Assembly: GCF_002844395.1 (NCBI RefSeq)
Contig: NZ_CP025197.1
Coordinates: 1,860,001-1,924,000 of the forward strand
Direction: 5' to 3'
DNA: 64,000 nt
Origin: Acetivibrio saccincola
GTDB lineage: Bacteria; Bacillota; Clostridia; Acetivibrionales; Acetivibrionaceae
In this document: piece by piece, positions 46,069 through 55,207 of the stretch
How positions within the stretch are numbered: the first letter of the stretch is position 1
How the letters are laid out: every line of letters starts with the position of its first letter
Notes under the pieces: generated by a model
Seen by the model: the letters and a program-made list of their open reading frames with translations, nothing else
Databases searched by the model: none
What the model was told of the DNA's origin: nothing
Program-made: the position numbers and the translations under genes

Positions 46069-46927
46069 TTTTACCCCTCCTTGTATAATAAATCATAATA
46101 TCTTCCAACGCAGGTTTTTCAATGATGACTTTGTCACCATATAATTTTTTGATTTTTTCCTTGTCTTGTACAAGGGCTTCAAAACCATATTGATTTTTCT
46201 TAATTCCTATGAATTCGCCTAAATTACTTTCAGAAACTAATTCCTTCGGCCCCTTCACCAGACCAAAGTTATCCAGTATATCATCTTTAGAAGTGCTAAA
46301 AACTATCTCTCCGTCATTTATAAATGTAATATAGTCAGCAATTTTATCCAGGTCTGAAGTAATATGAGTAGAGAAGAAAACCCCTTTGTTCTCGTCCTGA
46401 ATTAAATCACTCAGTATATCCAAAAGTTCACTTCTTATCACCGGATCAAGTCCTGATGTAGGTTCATCCATAATTAAAAGTTCTGCATTATGTGACAGTG
46501 CAACAGCCAGTGAAAATTTCATTTTCATTCCTTTAGAAAGTTCCTTTATTTTTTTATTAACGGGAAGGCCAAAATCCTTAACATATTTATTAAAAGTGTC
46601 CTCATCCCAATCACTGTAAAAAGGGGCAATTATACTCTTCATTTCCTTAACGGTAATTTCATCATAATAGTAACTTTCATCCAATACAAACCCAATCTTG
46701 TTTTTCACTTCCACTTCATATTTAATGTTGTCTTTCCCAAATATATTTATCTCTCCGCCATCCCTGTTTATAAGATTTAATATAAGTTTAATGGTGGTAC
46801 TTTTACCGGCACCGTTAGGACCGATAAATCCCATTATAAATCCTCTTTCGAGAGTAATGTTTATGTTCTTTAAACAAAAACCCTTAAACTCTTTCCTTAA
46901 GTTTTTTATTTCAAGAATGGGTGCCAT
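46061..46927 (-). CDS. ABC transporter ATP-binding protein
   Basis: The ATG at 46927 is chosen because the GAGGAGG site inside the regulator's end lies before it; the frame to 46945 would overlap more. Motifs are Walker A GPNGAGKSTT (about residue 38), ELSKGMKMK (signature), LLIMDEPTSGLDP (Walker B) and STHITSDLDKI (H-loop). Layout resembles YtrB/BcrA-like ATPases with an extra C-terminal domain. It is the middle gene of the GntR-ABC operon. Confidence 0.92.
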   Translation of the reverse strand: MAPILEIKNLRKEFKGFCLKNINITLERGFIMGFIGPNGAGKSTTIKLILNLINRDGGEINIFGKDNIKYEVEVKNKIGFVLDESYYYDEITVKEMKSIIAPFYSDWDEDTFNKYVKDFGLPVNKKIKELSKGMKMKFSLAVALSHNAELLIMDEPTSGLDPVIRSELLDILSDLIQDENKGVFFSTHITSDLDKIADYITFINDGEIVFSTSKDDILDNFGLVKGPKELVSESNLGEFIGIKKNQYGFEALVQDKEKIKKLYGDKVIIEKPALEDIMIYYTRRGKNA

Positions 46928-46928
46928 G

Positions 46929-47306
46929 TCAATAATCCTCCTCATAAAATAGTTTTAACATTTCCAAAAGTTCATCAAAGGACAGGTCTATGGATTTTGC
47001 AGCATTTACTGCCTCCAAAAGCTTTTCTTCAACAATCCTGAGCCTTGACTCCCTTAATAGGTCCTTATTTTGTGCGGCAACATAAGTGCCCTTTCCGGGA
47101 ACAACGGTTATAAACCCTTCTTTTTGCAATTCATCATATGCTCTTTTGGTTGTAATCACACTTATTTTTAACTCCTTTGCCAGGCTCCTTATAGACGGAA
47201 GAGCATCAGCCTCTTTTAGTACACCCTTTATGATATGGTCCTTTATCTGCGAAATTATTTGCTCATAAATGGGCTTTTCAGAGGAGTTTGAAATAATAAT
47301 GTTCAT
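46929..47306 (-). CDS. GntR family regulator (YtrA subfamily)
   Basis: The 125-residue protein has the winged-helix DNA-binding domain (PIYEQIISQIKDHIIKGVLKE and PSIRSLAKELKISVITTKRAY) and a short C-terminal helical dimer region instead of an effector domain, the YtrA layout. Such regulators repress the ABC operon they head and often respond to cell-wall antibiotics. A palindrome overlapping its own -10 box supports autoregulation. Confidence 0.9.
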   Translation of the reverse strand: MNIIISNSSEKPIYEQIISQIKDHIIKGVLKEADALPSIRSLAKELKISVITTKRAYDELQKEGFITVVPGKGTYVAAQNKDLLRESRLRIVEEKLLEAVNAAKSIDLSFDELLEMLKLFYEEDY

Positions 47307-47336
47307 TTTGGCTCCTTTCCAAAAGTTATTACTGTT

Positions 47337-47382
47337 TATACCGTATATATACAGTATAATTCATATAACACTCTTTTGTCAA
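47337..47382 (-). promoter_or_regulatory. Promoter and probable GntR operator
   Basis: On the minus strand TTGACA (47382-47377), an 18-base spacer and TATACT (47358-47353) form the promoter. The near-palindrome TATACCGTATATATACAGTA (47337-47358 in full) covers the -10 box, as expected for a repressor site. Confidence 0.7.
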
Positions 47383-47425
47383 TGGATTTTTTTCAAAAAT
47401 TAATAATATAATTTATATCTATAGT

Positions 47426-47454
47426 TTGAAATAATAATAAATTGGCTGTATAAT
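47426..47454 (+). promoter_or_regulatory. Promoter of the RCC1-like lipoprotein gene
   Basis: TTGAAA (47426-47431), 17-base spacer, TATAAT (47449-47454), 45 bases before the ATG. Confidence 0.8.
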
Positions 47455-47499
47455 GAAATTAATTGAGTTTTTTTATAAAAGCGGAGGTTTAAGTAAGAT

Positions 47500-48621
47500 A
47501 TGTGGAAAACAAGCCCTAAAAAAACAACCTTGTGTTTATGCCTGATACTTATATTCAATCTGGTTACAGGGTGTTTTTTTTCAAAAAAATCAAATGAGGA
47601 ATTATATACTGAGGCAATTAACCATATAAAAGAAAAAGCATACCCCCAGGCAATGGGTATTTTAATGAAGCTGGGAGATTATAAAGACTCTGAAAATTTA
47701 TTGGAACAAATACGGTATTTAATTGAAGGTTCTTATATATGTAACGGTACTTGGGCCGTGGGAGCCATTACAAAAGACGGCAGGGTGCAAATAGCCTATA
47801 AAGGTGATAATAACAAATATACCGGTACAGAATCATTGAATAATATAAAAGCCATATGTATGGGCGGTAATTCTGTTGAGGCTCTTACAAAGGACGGAAA
47901 AGTAATAACAACAAGTACCATTTCAAAAGAAGCATTGTTGAACTTTAAATCTGACATAACCAGGGAAATAGCCAATGTTATTGAAGAAGTATCCAGTTGG
48001 GACAATATAAAAGCATTTAAGGCAAACTATCCTCAATCTGCTGTTGCAGTTACCAATGACGGATTTGTTTATACAGCTTATCCTTTCCTCGGTAAAAAAG
48101 ATGTTAAAGCAATTTCTAAGTGGAAAAATATAGTATCAATTGCAGACGGAATGGGTTATATAGCGGGTCTTAAAAAAAACGGTACTGTTGAATGTCGTGT
48201 TTTTTCTTATCCCGGAAAAATAAAAACATCAAAGTGGAAAAACATTGTTTCTATATCTGCAGGCGGCGACCTTATCGGTTTAAAAAAAGACGGAACCGTT
48301 GTATCTGCCGGTACAAACAAATTTGGAAGAGGAGAAGTATCCACCTGGAAAGACATAATTGCCATATCCAGCTGTGATATTTATACAATGGGTTTAAAAA
48401 GAGACGGTACTGTGGTTATAACTGAAGGTGCCACCGAAAGAAAAATAGATGTAAGTGACTGGACTGATATTGTAGCCATTGCAGCCGGTGAATATTTTGC
48501 CATAGGTTTAAAATCCGACGGCACAATGGTTTTATCAGGGGACTGCAGCCCTAGTGGTATTGAGACTCCTGATGTATTAAATATGAAGGATTTGTTTGTT
48601 CCGGAAATTATTATTAATTAG
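47500..48621 (+). CDS. Lipoprotein with RCC1-like beta-propeller repeats
   Basis: The 373-residue protein has a lipobox signal peptide (CLILIFNLVTGC, Cys25). A short TPR-like helical part (LYTEAINHIKEKAYPQAMGILMKLG) follows, then repeated blade units (IVSIADGMGYIAGLKKNGTV, IVSISAGGDLIGLKKDGTV, IIAISSCDIYTMGLKRDGTV, IVAIAAGEYFAIGLKSDGTM). The units match RCC1/BLIP-II-type propellers, which generally bind protein partners. It is exported and lipid-anchored. GGAGG precedes the ATG. A second, broken lipoprotein gene follows 27 bases later. Confidence 0.85.
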   Translation: MWKTSPKKTTLCLCLILIFNLVTGCFFSKKSNEELYTEAINHIKEKAYPQAMGILMKLGDYKDSENLLEQIRYLIEGSYICNGTWAVGAITKDGRVQIAYKGDNNKYTGTESLNNIKAICMGGNSVEALTKDGKVITTSTISKEALLNFKSDITREIANVIEEVSSWDNIKAFKANYPQSAVAVTNDGFVYTAYPFLGKKDVKAISKWKNIVSIADGMGYIAGLKKNGTVECRVFSYPGKIKTSKWKNIVSISAGGDLIGLKKDGTVVSAGTNKFGRGEVSTWKDIIAISSCDIYTMGLKRDGTVVITEGATERKIDVSDWTDIVAIAAGEYFAIGLKSDGTMVLSGDCSPSGIETPDVLNMKDLFVPEIIIN

Positions 48622-48647
48622 AGGTATTCTCCTAAAGGAGGTAAAAA

Positions 48648-49072
48648 ATAACAAAACTATTACTTATACTGGTTATCATTTTACTGTCAGGTTGCAGCCT
48701 GAAAAATAATGAATCAGAAAACACGCATAATGAACAACAAGTTAATAATTTTAAATAAGTCTTACCGGGATAAAAAATTGTATGTTATATCAGAAGACGG
48801 GCAAAAAAAATATAAATACGTAAATGAAGTAGATTTATCCAATATGTACATGCAAAATATCTTGTTTGGAAATTTCGGTATTATTGAGGATTGGTATTCC
48901 TCAATTCCCGTATATGTTTTACAGGCGATTTTTATAGCATTAAGGAAACTCCAACAGAGCATCCATATTATGATGTCATTGGCTGGGATGAAAATTCATT
49001 TTTTCCAAACGTTATTATGACGATTCAGAAAATAATACGCTGTATTTATTTACAAACATAAAATTAGACTAA
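48648..49072 (+). pseudogene. Lipoprotein gene with ATA start and several frameshifts
   Basis: AAAGGAGG is followed six bases later by ATA where ATG is expected, then a normal lipoprotein signal (TKLLLILVIILLSGCS). The frame stops at KNNESENTHNEQQVNNFK. Another frame continues SYRDKKLYVISEDGQKKYKY, a third reads GDFYSIKETPTEHPYYDVIG, and a fourth ends YYDDSENNTLYLFTNIKLD. At least three single-base lesions and the start change are needed to restore one protein of about 140 residues. The family is unknown. Confidence 0.6.
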
Positions 49073-49084
49073 TAGTATACCACA

Positions 49085-49735
49085 TCATCCCAACAAAATC
49101 TTTCCGATATCCTGAGCTGAGGCTGCAATGAAATCTGCACCTGCTTTTTCTAGCTCTTCCTTGCTGCCAAATCCATACAAGACACCAATGGAACTTAAGC
49201 CCATTTCCTTTGCGCCTAAAACATCATACTCCCTGTCACCAATCATTACTGCCTTTGAAAAGTCTTTAATATCAGAAATTTCAACTGCATACTTCATAAC
49301 ATCGGATTTGGTAAGCCTTGTTCCGTCAAGGGTGCTTCCTGCAATGTGGGTAAAAAACTTAGCAATGCCAAAATCCTCTAATATTTGTTTTGCATATACT
49401 TCAGGTTTGGATGTTGCAATTATAAGAGTTCTGTTATCATCCTTTAATGCTTTTATTAAATCTTCAATCCCCGGATAGAGTGTGTTTTGAAATACACCCT
49501 TTTCCTTGTAGTGCTCACGGTAGTATTTTAGTGCTTCACCTGCTTTCTCTTTTGAAAAACCATAAAAGTTTTGGAAAGATTCTATTATAGGGGGACCGAT
49601 AAATTTATACAATTCTTTTTTGTCACTGACTTTAATATTATATTTTTCAAGTGCATAGGCAACGGAACTTGTCACACCTTCTGAAGAGTCTATAATTGTC
49701 CCGTCTAAATCAAAGAATATATATTCATATCTCAT
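49085..49735 (-). CDS. HAD-family hydrolase (phosphoglycolate phosphatase-like)
   Basis: The 216-residue HAD enzyme has FFDLDGTIIDSSEGV (catalytic Asp pair), a four-helix cap, IIATSKPEVYAK (motif II), and VMIGDREYDVLGAKEMGLSSIGVL (motif IV). Close in type to Gph/PpaX, it removes phosphate from a small metabolite. Ribosome site is AGGAGG. It faces the EFR1 gene upstream on the same strand with a 31-base gap. Confidence 0.9.
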   Translation of the reverse strand: MRYEYIFFDLDGTIIDSSEGVTSSVAYALEKYNIKVSDKKELYKFIGPPIIESFQNFYGFSKEKAGEALKYYREHYKEKGVFQNTLYPGIEDLIKALKDDNRTLIIATSKPEVYAKQILEDFGIAKFFTHIAGSTLDGTRLTKSDVMKYAVEISDIKDFSKAVMIGDREYDVLGAKEMGLSSIGVLYGFGSKEELEKAGADFIAASAQDIGKILLG

Positions 49736-49766
49736 ATTAAATCCTCCTAAAGTTTATTTTTTAATA

Positions 49767-50564
49767 CTATTTTAATTTCATAGCCAGTTGTTTACATGGT
49801 CCTCTGTACTGTGCAGCTCCCTTAACATTTTCTGTATATATTGCCTGCTGTGGGCAGTTGTTAAAACATGCCCAGCAATTCCTGCATTTAGACTTGTTAA
49901 AAGTAACTTTATCTTTTTTAAAAACAACAGCACCGTAGGTACATACTCTCCCACATTCACCACATTGGGTACATAACTTTGCATCCACATATTTTTTCCC
50001 TGTAATATCTTTCATTTTAGGTTTTATATACTTAGAAAGCAAAAATCCAATTACATTGGTTCTTATTTTAACTTCATCTACACTTCTCTCCTTTGAGATC
50101 CTGTCAATATACCCGTCTAACTTGTTTATAAAACAGTTAAATTTCCAAAACTCTTTAAAGTTTGGAGAGTCTTTAATCTTTTTCTTCTTTCTCGCCCTCT
50201 TAGGCGGATAACTGGTAGGAACGCGCAGGGAATGGGCAGCTATTATTTTAAATCCCTTTTCTCTTAATTTGGTATACATACACTTCTGGGTATTTCCACT
50301 AAAATGGGAATACGTATTAAATATAAAAGCATTTTTATTTTCTTGCTTATTTAAAGAATTTATAAAGCTTTCAAAAACCTCAGGCATCCCCCACCAATGA
50401 GTATATGTACCAAAACCTATAATATCATATTCATCTAAATTAAAATACCCGCCTTCTGAAATATTATAAAAGTCAAATTGGGCATTGCTTATATTTTTAT
50501 CAATATATCTACTTGTAAGTTCAGTATTTCCCGTATTTGAACAATAACAAATTAGTCCCCTCAT
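49767..50564 (-). CDS. EFR1-family flavodoxin/ferredoxin fusion
   Basis: The ATG at 50564 (MRGLICYCSNTGNTEL) fits the flavodoxin phosphate loop better than the GTG at 50579. The first 150 residues form a flavodoxin domain with the FMN loop CSNTGNTE and YDIIGFGTYTHWWGMP. The C-terminal part carries two 4Fe-4S motifs, CTQCGECGRVCTYGAV and CRNCWACFNNCPQQA. Such fused proteins are electron carriers in anaerobes. The reaction partner is unknown. Confidence 0.9.
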   Translation of the reverse strand: MRGLICYCSNTGNTELTSRYIDKNISNAQFDFYNISEGGYFNLDEYDIIGFGTYTHWWGMPEVFESFINSLNKQENKNAFIFNTYSHFSGNTQKCMYTKLREKGFKIIAAHSLRVPTSYPPKRARKKKKIKDSPNFKEFWKFNCFINKLDGYIDRISKERSVDEVKIRTNVIGFLLSKYIKPKMKDITGKKYVDAKLCTQCGECGRVCTYGAVVFKKDKVTFNKSKCRNCWACFNNCPQQAIYTENVKGAAQYRGPCKQLAMKLK

Positions 50565-50764
50565 TTTATAAATCACCACTTTTTATATTAGCTATTAAAT
50601 AATCCTTTAAAAATGTTTCACCTTCTAGTATAATTTTTTTTTGACAATATAACAAGCTATAATGCCAAAATAATTTGTAAACAATTTAAGCTATTGACAA
50701 AACACCGCTACTTAGTGTTAAAATATATATATGTAATTATTATTTTTTTATTGGAAGGTAGAAT

Positions 50765-51076
50765 ATGCGTAAATTTCCTATTTTCATGAGTGATGAAGAA
50801 CATTGGCAGTACATGAAGGAAAACGGGGTACTCAAACTTTTTGTTATTAAGCCGTTTTATGTTTCCCTATTTATAGTTATAGCTATAGTAATTTTTAATT
50901 TTTTATTTGACTTGGCTACATTTGGGTTTAGTTACACTATAAAAATTTATACCAACAATTTTACCGATCAGTTGTCCAGAGTACTTCTACTATGGGTAAT
51001 TATGTTCCTCATATGGGCAGTGGCAAATATTGCTTTTTGGATTTATTTTTCAGTTAAATTTAGAAATAAATCATAA
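50765..51076 (+). CDS. Hypothetical two-helix membrane protein
   Basis: The 103-residue protein has two hydrophobic stretches (VIKPFYVSLFIVIAIVIFNF and LLLWVIMFLIWAVANIAFWI) and a charged N-terminus (MSDEEHWQYMKENGV). No family is recognised. GGAAGG precedes the ATG. TTGACA occurs 65 bases upstream with a poor -10. Confidence 0.55.
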   Translation: MRKFPIFMSDEEHWQYMKENGVLKLFVIKPFYVSLFIVIAIVIFNFLFDLATFGFSYTIKIYTNNFTDQLSRVLLLWVIMFLIWAVANIAFWIYFSVKFRNKS

Positions 51077-51087
51077 TTTTAAAAATT

Positions 51088-52062
51088 TTAATCTAAAGCT
51101 TCTTCAATTATTTTTATGTATTGCCGTACATTTTCATCATCTGTAGGAAAGCCATAATACCAGGGGTCAACTGCCTCGTGGGATTCCACAAAATATTTTG
51201 ATTTTATTATTATTTCAGGTCTGTATTCAAAATGAAGTATGTCAGAATGAGACCATTTACCTCCCCATATAAAATTGTTATTCTCAAATATTTTTACAAC
51301 ATCCCTAGGGTAACTATCAAGTCTTTCCTGAGCCTGTTCCGGTGTTGCCCACTTCCAGTAATCCCTGCTGTCGCTTTTTAAATCCACTGCAATTGCAAAG
51401 GCATGGGGGCTTAATAAATTGGTACCTGCTATAAAACGATAGTTGTAAGTGCCGTTTACGGGAAATACATGCTGGTATATTTCAGGCTTTACCTTAAGCA
51501 GTTGATAAACTTCATCAATGGCTTTTTTAAGTGCTTTTGAAGCATTATTATTTTTATTGAATGCAAAGGCACTTCCCCCTATAAACACATTTTCAAGATT
51601 TGAACTTACCTCTTTTTCCGAACTGCCATAAACCTCCTTAAGTAAAGGATATACCCTGATGCGCCCCGGGTCTATATTTTTTTCCATTATCTCATAGGTA
51701 TCCCATAAAGGGTATATATCCTCTAGCATATCCTGAAGATCTCCGTTATAAATTTTCTCGCTAAAGCTTTTTTCCCCTCTGTCATCATAAATAATTTCAT
51801 TACCTGACTTCATCACAATGTAAACATTCCCGTCATCCTTTTTTCTTACACCTTCTATATGTTCAGGATAGGCCATCATCAAGGACAAAATATCCCTTTT
51901 CATAGTTCTTTCATATAAACTGAATTCAGTGTCTAAGATTTTCCCCTCACTGTCATTTAGCACTTTTCGGCTAAAAGCCGTAGAAAAGCCAAAGGATAAT
52001 GATATTATTCCAATTATACAAAAGAAAACTTTTGCCCTATGCTTTGATAAATTCATTACCAT
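51088..52062 (-). CDS. VanY-type D-Ala-D-Ala carboxypeptidase (M15 family)
   Basis: The 324-residue protein has an N-terminal membrane anchor (RAKVFFCIIGIISLSFGFSTA) and a C-terminal zinc peptidase domain of M15 type. SPHAFAIAVDLK supplies the first His and Asp zinc ligands, and SHSDILHFEYRPE supplies the second His and the Glu/Tyr region. Such enzymes remove the terminal D-Ala of peptidoglycan stems outside the membrane. It is convergent with the small membrane gene and separate from van-type operons. Confidence 0.85.
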   Translation of the reverse strand: MVMNLSKHRAKVFFCIIGIISLSFGFSTAFSRKVLNDSEGKILDTEFSLYERTMKRDILSLMMAYPEHIEGVRKKDDGNVYIVMKSGNEIIYDDRGEKSFSEKIYNGDLQDMLEDIYPLWDTYEIMEKNIDPGRIRVYPLLKEVYGSSEKEVSSNLENVFIGGSAFAFNKNNNASKALKKAIDEVYQLLKVKPEIYQHVFPVNGTYNYRFIAGTNLLSPHAFAIAVDLKSDSRDYWKWATPEQAQERLDSYPRDVVKIFENNNFIWGGKWSHSDILHFEYRPEIIIKSKYFVESHEAVDPWYYGFPTDDENVRQYIKIIEEALD

Positions 52063-52184
52063 TTTAATAAGTCCGTCCTTTTTACAAAAATTCTATTTAT
52101 TTATATTCTTAAATACAATAATAAAATGCATAAAATATGGGAAAAGTAAAAATATAATACCAGTTACAAGGGAGGTTAATTTAA

Positions 52185-53218
52185 ATCAAAACTAAATATA
52201 ACAGCGGACTAAATCTGATTTTAAAATATGTAATATATGTGTCTCCTAAAGTAAAAGAAAAGCTTAAAAAGTATAAAAATAAATTAAAAACCACCAATGA
52301 CAATGAGCTTAAAAAACAGGCATTATCCAGTATACATACAAAAAGTTTTCACTGTATAGGAGGAAGCATTTATGCCTTGTACCCGGATGCTGACTTTAGC
52401 TCTTCTATACAATTTATTTGCGCATTACAGACAATAAGCGACTATCTTGACAACCTTTGTGACAAAACCAAAATTTCAGATGAAAAGGCATTCCGCCATC
52501 TTCATTTATCCCTTTTAGATGCTACAGATACTTCATCTTTTTTTGGGGATTATTATAAATACTATCCCATAAAAGAAGACAGCAAATACCTTCATTACCT
52601 TGTTTCAGAGTGCAGGTCTTCCCTTTTAAACTTACATTCATATGAAAAAGCACTCCCCTACATAAAAAAATACGTAAACTTCTATTCAAATTTGCAAACC
52701 TTTAAACACCTCTCTATTGATGTAAGGGAAAAATACTTAATAAACTGGGGCAAAAAACATTTAATTAACTATCCTGAAATAAGTATATGGAAATTTTAGC
52801 TGCAACCGGATCAACTTTAGGTATTTTTGCTATGTATGCAGCATCCTACGACCCTTTTTTTAAAGAAGAAGATTTTTCATCTTTGGACAAAGCTTATTTT
52901 CCCTGGATTTGCGGTCTTCACATTTTACTGGATTACTACATTGACTATATGGAAGATTTAGAAGAAAAGCAGCTAAACTTCACTTTTTATTATAAAGACA
53001 TAAAATTATGCGAAGAGAGGATAATATTTTTCTTAAAAAAATCTTTAGAAATGTGCAGCACTTTAAAATACCCTCTATTTCACAAAACAGTGGTAAAAGG
53101 CCTTCTTGCCATGTATTTATCAGATAAAAAAGCCTTTCAAAAACACAATAAAAAAGTAAGTACAAGCATTGTAAAAGAAGGAGAAAGTAGTACCGTATTT
53201 TACCACTGTACATGGTAA
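52185..53218 (+). pseudogene. YtpB-like tetraprenyl-beta-curcumene synthase (DUF2600), frameshifted
   Basis: The family N-terminus reads NLILKYVIYVSPKVKEKLKK, but the only frame upstream of GTG 52239 starts at ATC (52185) after GGGAGG, so the start codon seems mutated. The frame then breaks in the TGGAAATTTTAGC run (52794-52797). One extra T joins EISIWKF to LAATGSTLGIFAMYAASYD, both strongly DUF2600. The C-terminus ends STVFYHCTW. YtpB converts tetraprenyl diphosphate to a C35 terpene that strengthens membranes and spores. Confidence 0.8.
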
Positions 53219-53402
53219 GTAAAGGCCTTATTCTGTTTCCACCTGCATTTAAAATGCTTGTGCACATATCCCTTATTTTCCCTCTGCTGTCTGAAAGGAC
53301 ATTTATAAGTTCAAGCTCTATCAACTGAATTTCAGGAATGGTTTTTGTATTAAAATTAAATTTTAAATAATCACTTTGATACTCATGCCTAATGGTTTCC
53401 AT
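53204..53402 (-). pseudogene. Truncated polyprenyl diphosphate synthase (HepT-like) N-terminus
   Basis: The ATG at 53402 follows GGAG. The protein has IELELINVLSDSRGKIRDMC then NAGGNRIRPLLTMYSG, matching the AGGxRxRP start of HepT/IspB-type trans-isoprenyl synthases. After about 66 residues the frame runs into the antisense of the YtpB gene and ends there. The rest, including the DDxxD sites, is missing. It faces YtpB tail to tail, so a deletion probably joined their 3' ends. Confidence 0.75.
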
Positions 53403-53501
53403 TTTTATCTCCTTTAAAAATATTTTGTATTATTTTAAAAAACACCTGCCATTTTTATTAATAAAAGATAAAAATAGTTTAACCATTAGTTTGATTTTTT
53501 A

Positions 53502-54734
53502 TTATACTTTTTTAAATATAATGGAAGCGTTGTGTCCTCCAAATCCAAAAGAATTTGATAAAACAGCCTTTACTTTCTCTTCCCTTCCCCTATTTTCTAC
53601 ATAGTCCAAATCACATTCCGAATCCTTTTCCCTATAGCCTAAAGTCTCATGAATAAAACCGTCTTCTATTGATTTTACACACACTACGGCTTCCACGGCA
53701 CCTGCCGCCCCTAAAAGGTGGCCTATCATGGACTTGGTGGAGTTTACCGGGATGCTGTATGCCAAATCCCCAAAAACTTCTTTTATCGCCATTGTCTCAT
53801 ACTTATCATTTAAAACGGTAGAGGTGCCGTGGGCATTTATATATGAAATGTCACAAGGACTCATTGAGGCGTCCGAAAGAGCTAATTCCATTGCCCTTGC
53901 AGCACCTTCCCCCAAAGGCGCAGGAGCTGTAAGGTGATATGCATCAGAGGTAAACCCGTAACCTGCAACTTCCGCATATATTTTTGCATTTCTCCTTAGC
54001 GCATGGGAATATTCTTCCAGTATCAAGACCCCTGCCCCTTCCCCCATTACAAAACCGCTTCTTTCCCTGTCAAAGGGTATGGAAGCCCTGGATTTATCTT
54101 CACTTAAAGTAAGTGCATTCATGTTTGTAAAGCCCGCCGCCATAAGAGGGTTTATGCATGCTTCACTTCCCCCGCATATAACTATATCCGCATAACCGTA
54201 CTGTATACTCCTCATTGCTTCACCAATTGCATTTGCCCCCGCTGCACAGGCTGTTATAATTGCATTGCATATTCCTTTTGCACCAAATTCTATTGCTATG
54301 CTTCCTGCTAAAATATTTGAAAGGGATTTTGGAATCAAAAGAGGTGAAACCATGTTCATCCCGCCGGTGTGTAAATTAATTGTCTCTTTTACTATTGTGT
54401 TTATTCCGCCAACCCCGTTTCCCATTACAACACCAAGTCTTCTTTTATCAATATCAGAAGGAGAAAGACCTGCGTCAATAAAGGCTTCTCTTGCCGCAAT
54501 TATTCCAAATTGACAAAAACGGTCGCTTCTTAATATCTGCTTTTTGCTAAAATGGTCTTCAAGCTTTAAATCTTTTACTTCTGCAAAAAGTTTTGCCTTT
54601 GTATTTTTTACGTCAAAAAGAGTAGGATAGTCAATGCCACAAACACCTTTTTTAACACTGTTCCAAAAATCCTCTGCATTGTTTCCAATGGGAGTAACTG
54701 CACCAACACCTGTTACAACAACCCTTCGTTTCAT
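53502..54734 (-). CDS. fabF: 3-oxoacyl-ACP synthase II (FabF type)
   Basis: The 410-residue ketosynthase has MKRRVVVTGVGAVTPIGNN at the start, the catalytic Cys in ITACAAGANAIGEA, the two His in NAHGTSTVLND and KSMIGHLLGAAGAVEAV, and FGFGGHNAS near the end. It condenses malonyl-ACP with acyl-ACP. Its ATG overlaps the acpP stop by four bases, so the two are co-translated. Unlike general fab clusters, it faces the biotin operon across a BirA operator, suggesting a dedicated role in pimeloyl elongation. Confidence 0.95.
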   Translation of the reverse strand: MKRRVVVTGVGAVTPIGNNAEDFWNSVKKGVCGIDYPTLFDVKNTKAKLFAEVKDLKLEDHFSKKQILRSDRFCQFGIIAAREAFIDAGLSPSDIDKRRLGVVMGNGVGGINTIVKETINLHTGGMNMVSPLLIPKSLSNILAGSIAIEFGAKGICNAIITACAAGANAIGEAMRSIQYGYADIVICGGSEACINPLMAAGFTNMNALTLSEDKSRASIPFDRERSGFVMGEGAGVLILEEYSHALRRNAKIYAEVAGYGFTSDAYHLTAPAPLGEGAARAMELALSDASMSPCDISYINAHGTSTVLNDKYETMAIKEVFGDLAYSIPVNSTKSMIGHLLGAAGAVEAVVCVKSIEDGFIHETLGYREKDSECDLDYVENRGREEKVKAVLSNSFGFGGHNASIIFKKV

Positions 54735-54982
54735 TTAACCTGCCCTTTCGCACATTTAATTTGTCCTTCTACGTATTTTACTATATCCTCAACAGTTTCA
54801 AAATTTAAAACATCCTGCTGGTCAATGTCTATTTTGTACTTATTATCCAGCGACAAAACTACCTGGGATATGTCAAGGGAATCAGCATCCAATTCATCAT
54901 AAAGATGGCTCTTTAATGAAACCTCATCTTCCGGCAATCCCATAACATCTATTAATATTTTTTTAACTTCATCAAATACCAT
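54731..54982 (-). CDS. acpP: Acyl carrier protein, biotin-locus associated
   Basis: The 83-residue ACP has the phosphopantetheine Ser in ELDADSLDISQVV (residue about 36) and the usual acidic helices. It differs from typical AcpP in the LDISQ segment and a Lys/Gln C-terminal tail (QIKCAKGQVK). GGAGG precedes the ATG. It is the first gene of the acpP-fabF operon, whose promoter (TTGACA-17-GATAAT) lies in the shared BirA operator. Confidence 0.93.
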   Translation of the reverse strand: MVFDEVKKILIDVMGLPEDEVSLKSHLYDELDADSLDISQVVLSLDNKYKIDIDQQDVLNFETVEDIVKYVEGQIKCAKGQVK

Positions 54983-55152
54983 ATAAAAAAACCTCCTGCT
55001 TTTACATTTAATCTTATTTATTTAAACTTCTCTATATAAAGTGCTTTATATCTAAACCAACTTATAAATAATGCATTTTAATTTTATACTTTTTAATTTT
55101 ATACTTTAAATTTAACATCATCTTCTGTCTAAACTATATTTGCCTAAACTAT

Positions 55153-55181
55153 ATTATCTTTAAAGTATATTATATTGTCAA
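55153..55181 (-). promoter_or_regulatory. Promoter of acpP-fabF
   Basis: On the minus strand TTGACA (55181-55176), 17-base spacer, GATAAT (55158-55153). The -35 lies within the left arm of the BirA operator. Confidence 0.75.
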
Positions 55182-55207
55182 CCTATTTTTAGTTTTTGGT
55201 TGACAAT
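55174..55207. promoter_or_regulatory. BirA (biotin repressor) operator between acpP-fabF and bio genes
   Basis: ATTGTCAACC and its exact complement GGTTGACAAT are separated by 14 bases, the form of a biotin-repressor operator (TTGTNAACC-N14/15-GGTTNACAA). Each arm contains a TTGACA -35 sequence for the divergent transcripts, so binding should block both. Confidence 0.9.

Noticed and set aside
53204-53220. YtpB and HepT remnants as an overlapping sense-antisense pair
   Set aside because: HepT lacks its catalytic region entirely, so deletion joining the 3' ends is simpler.
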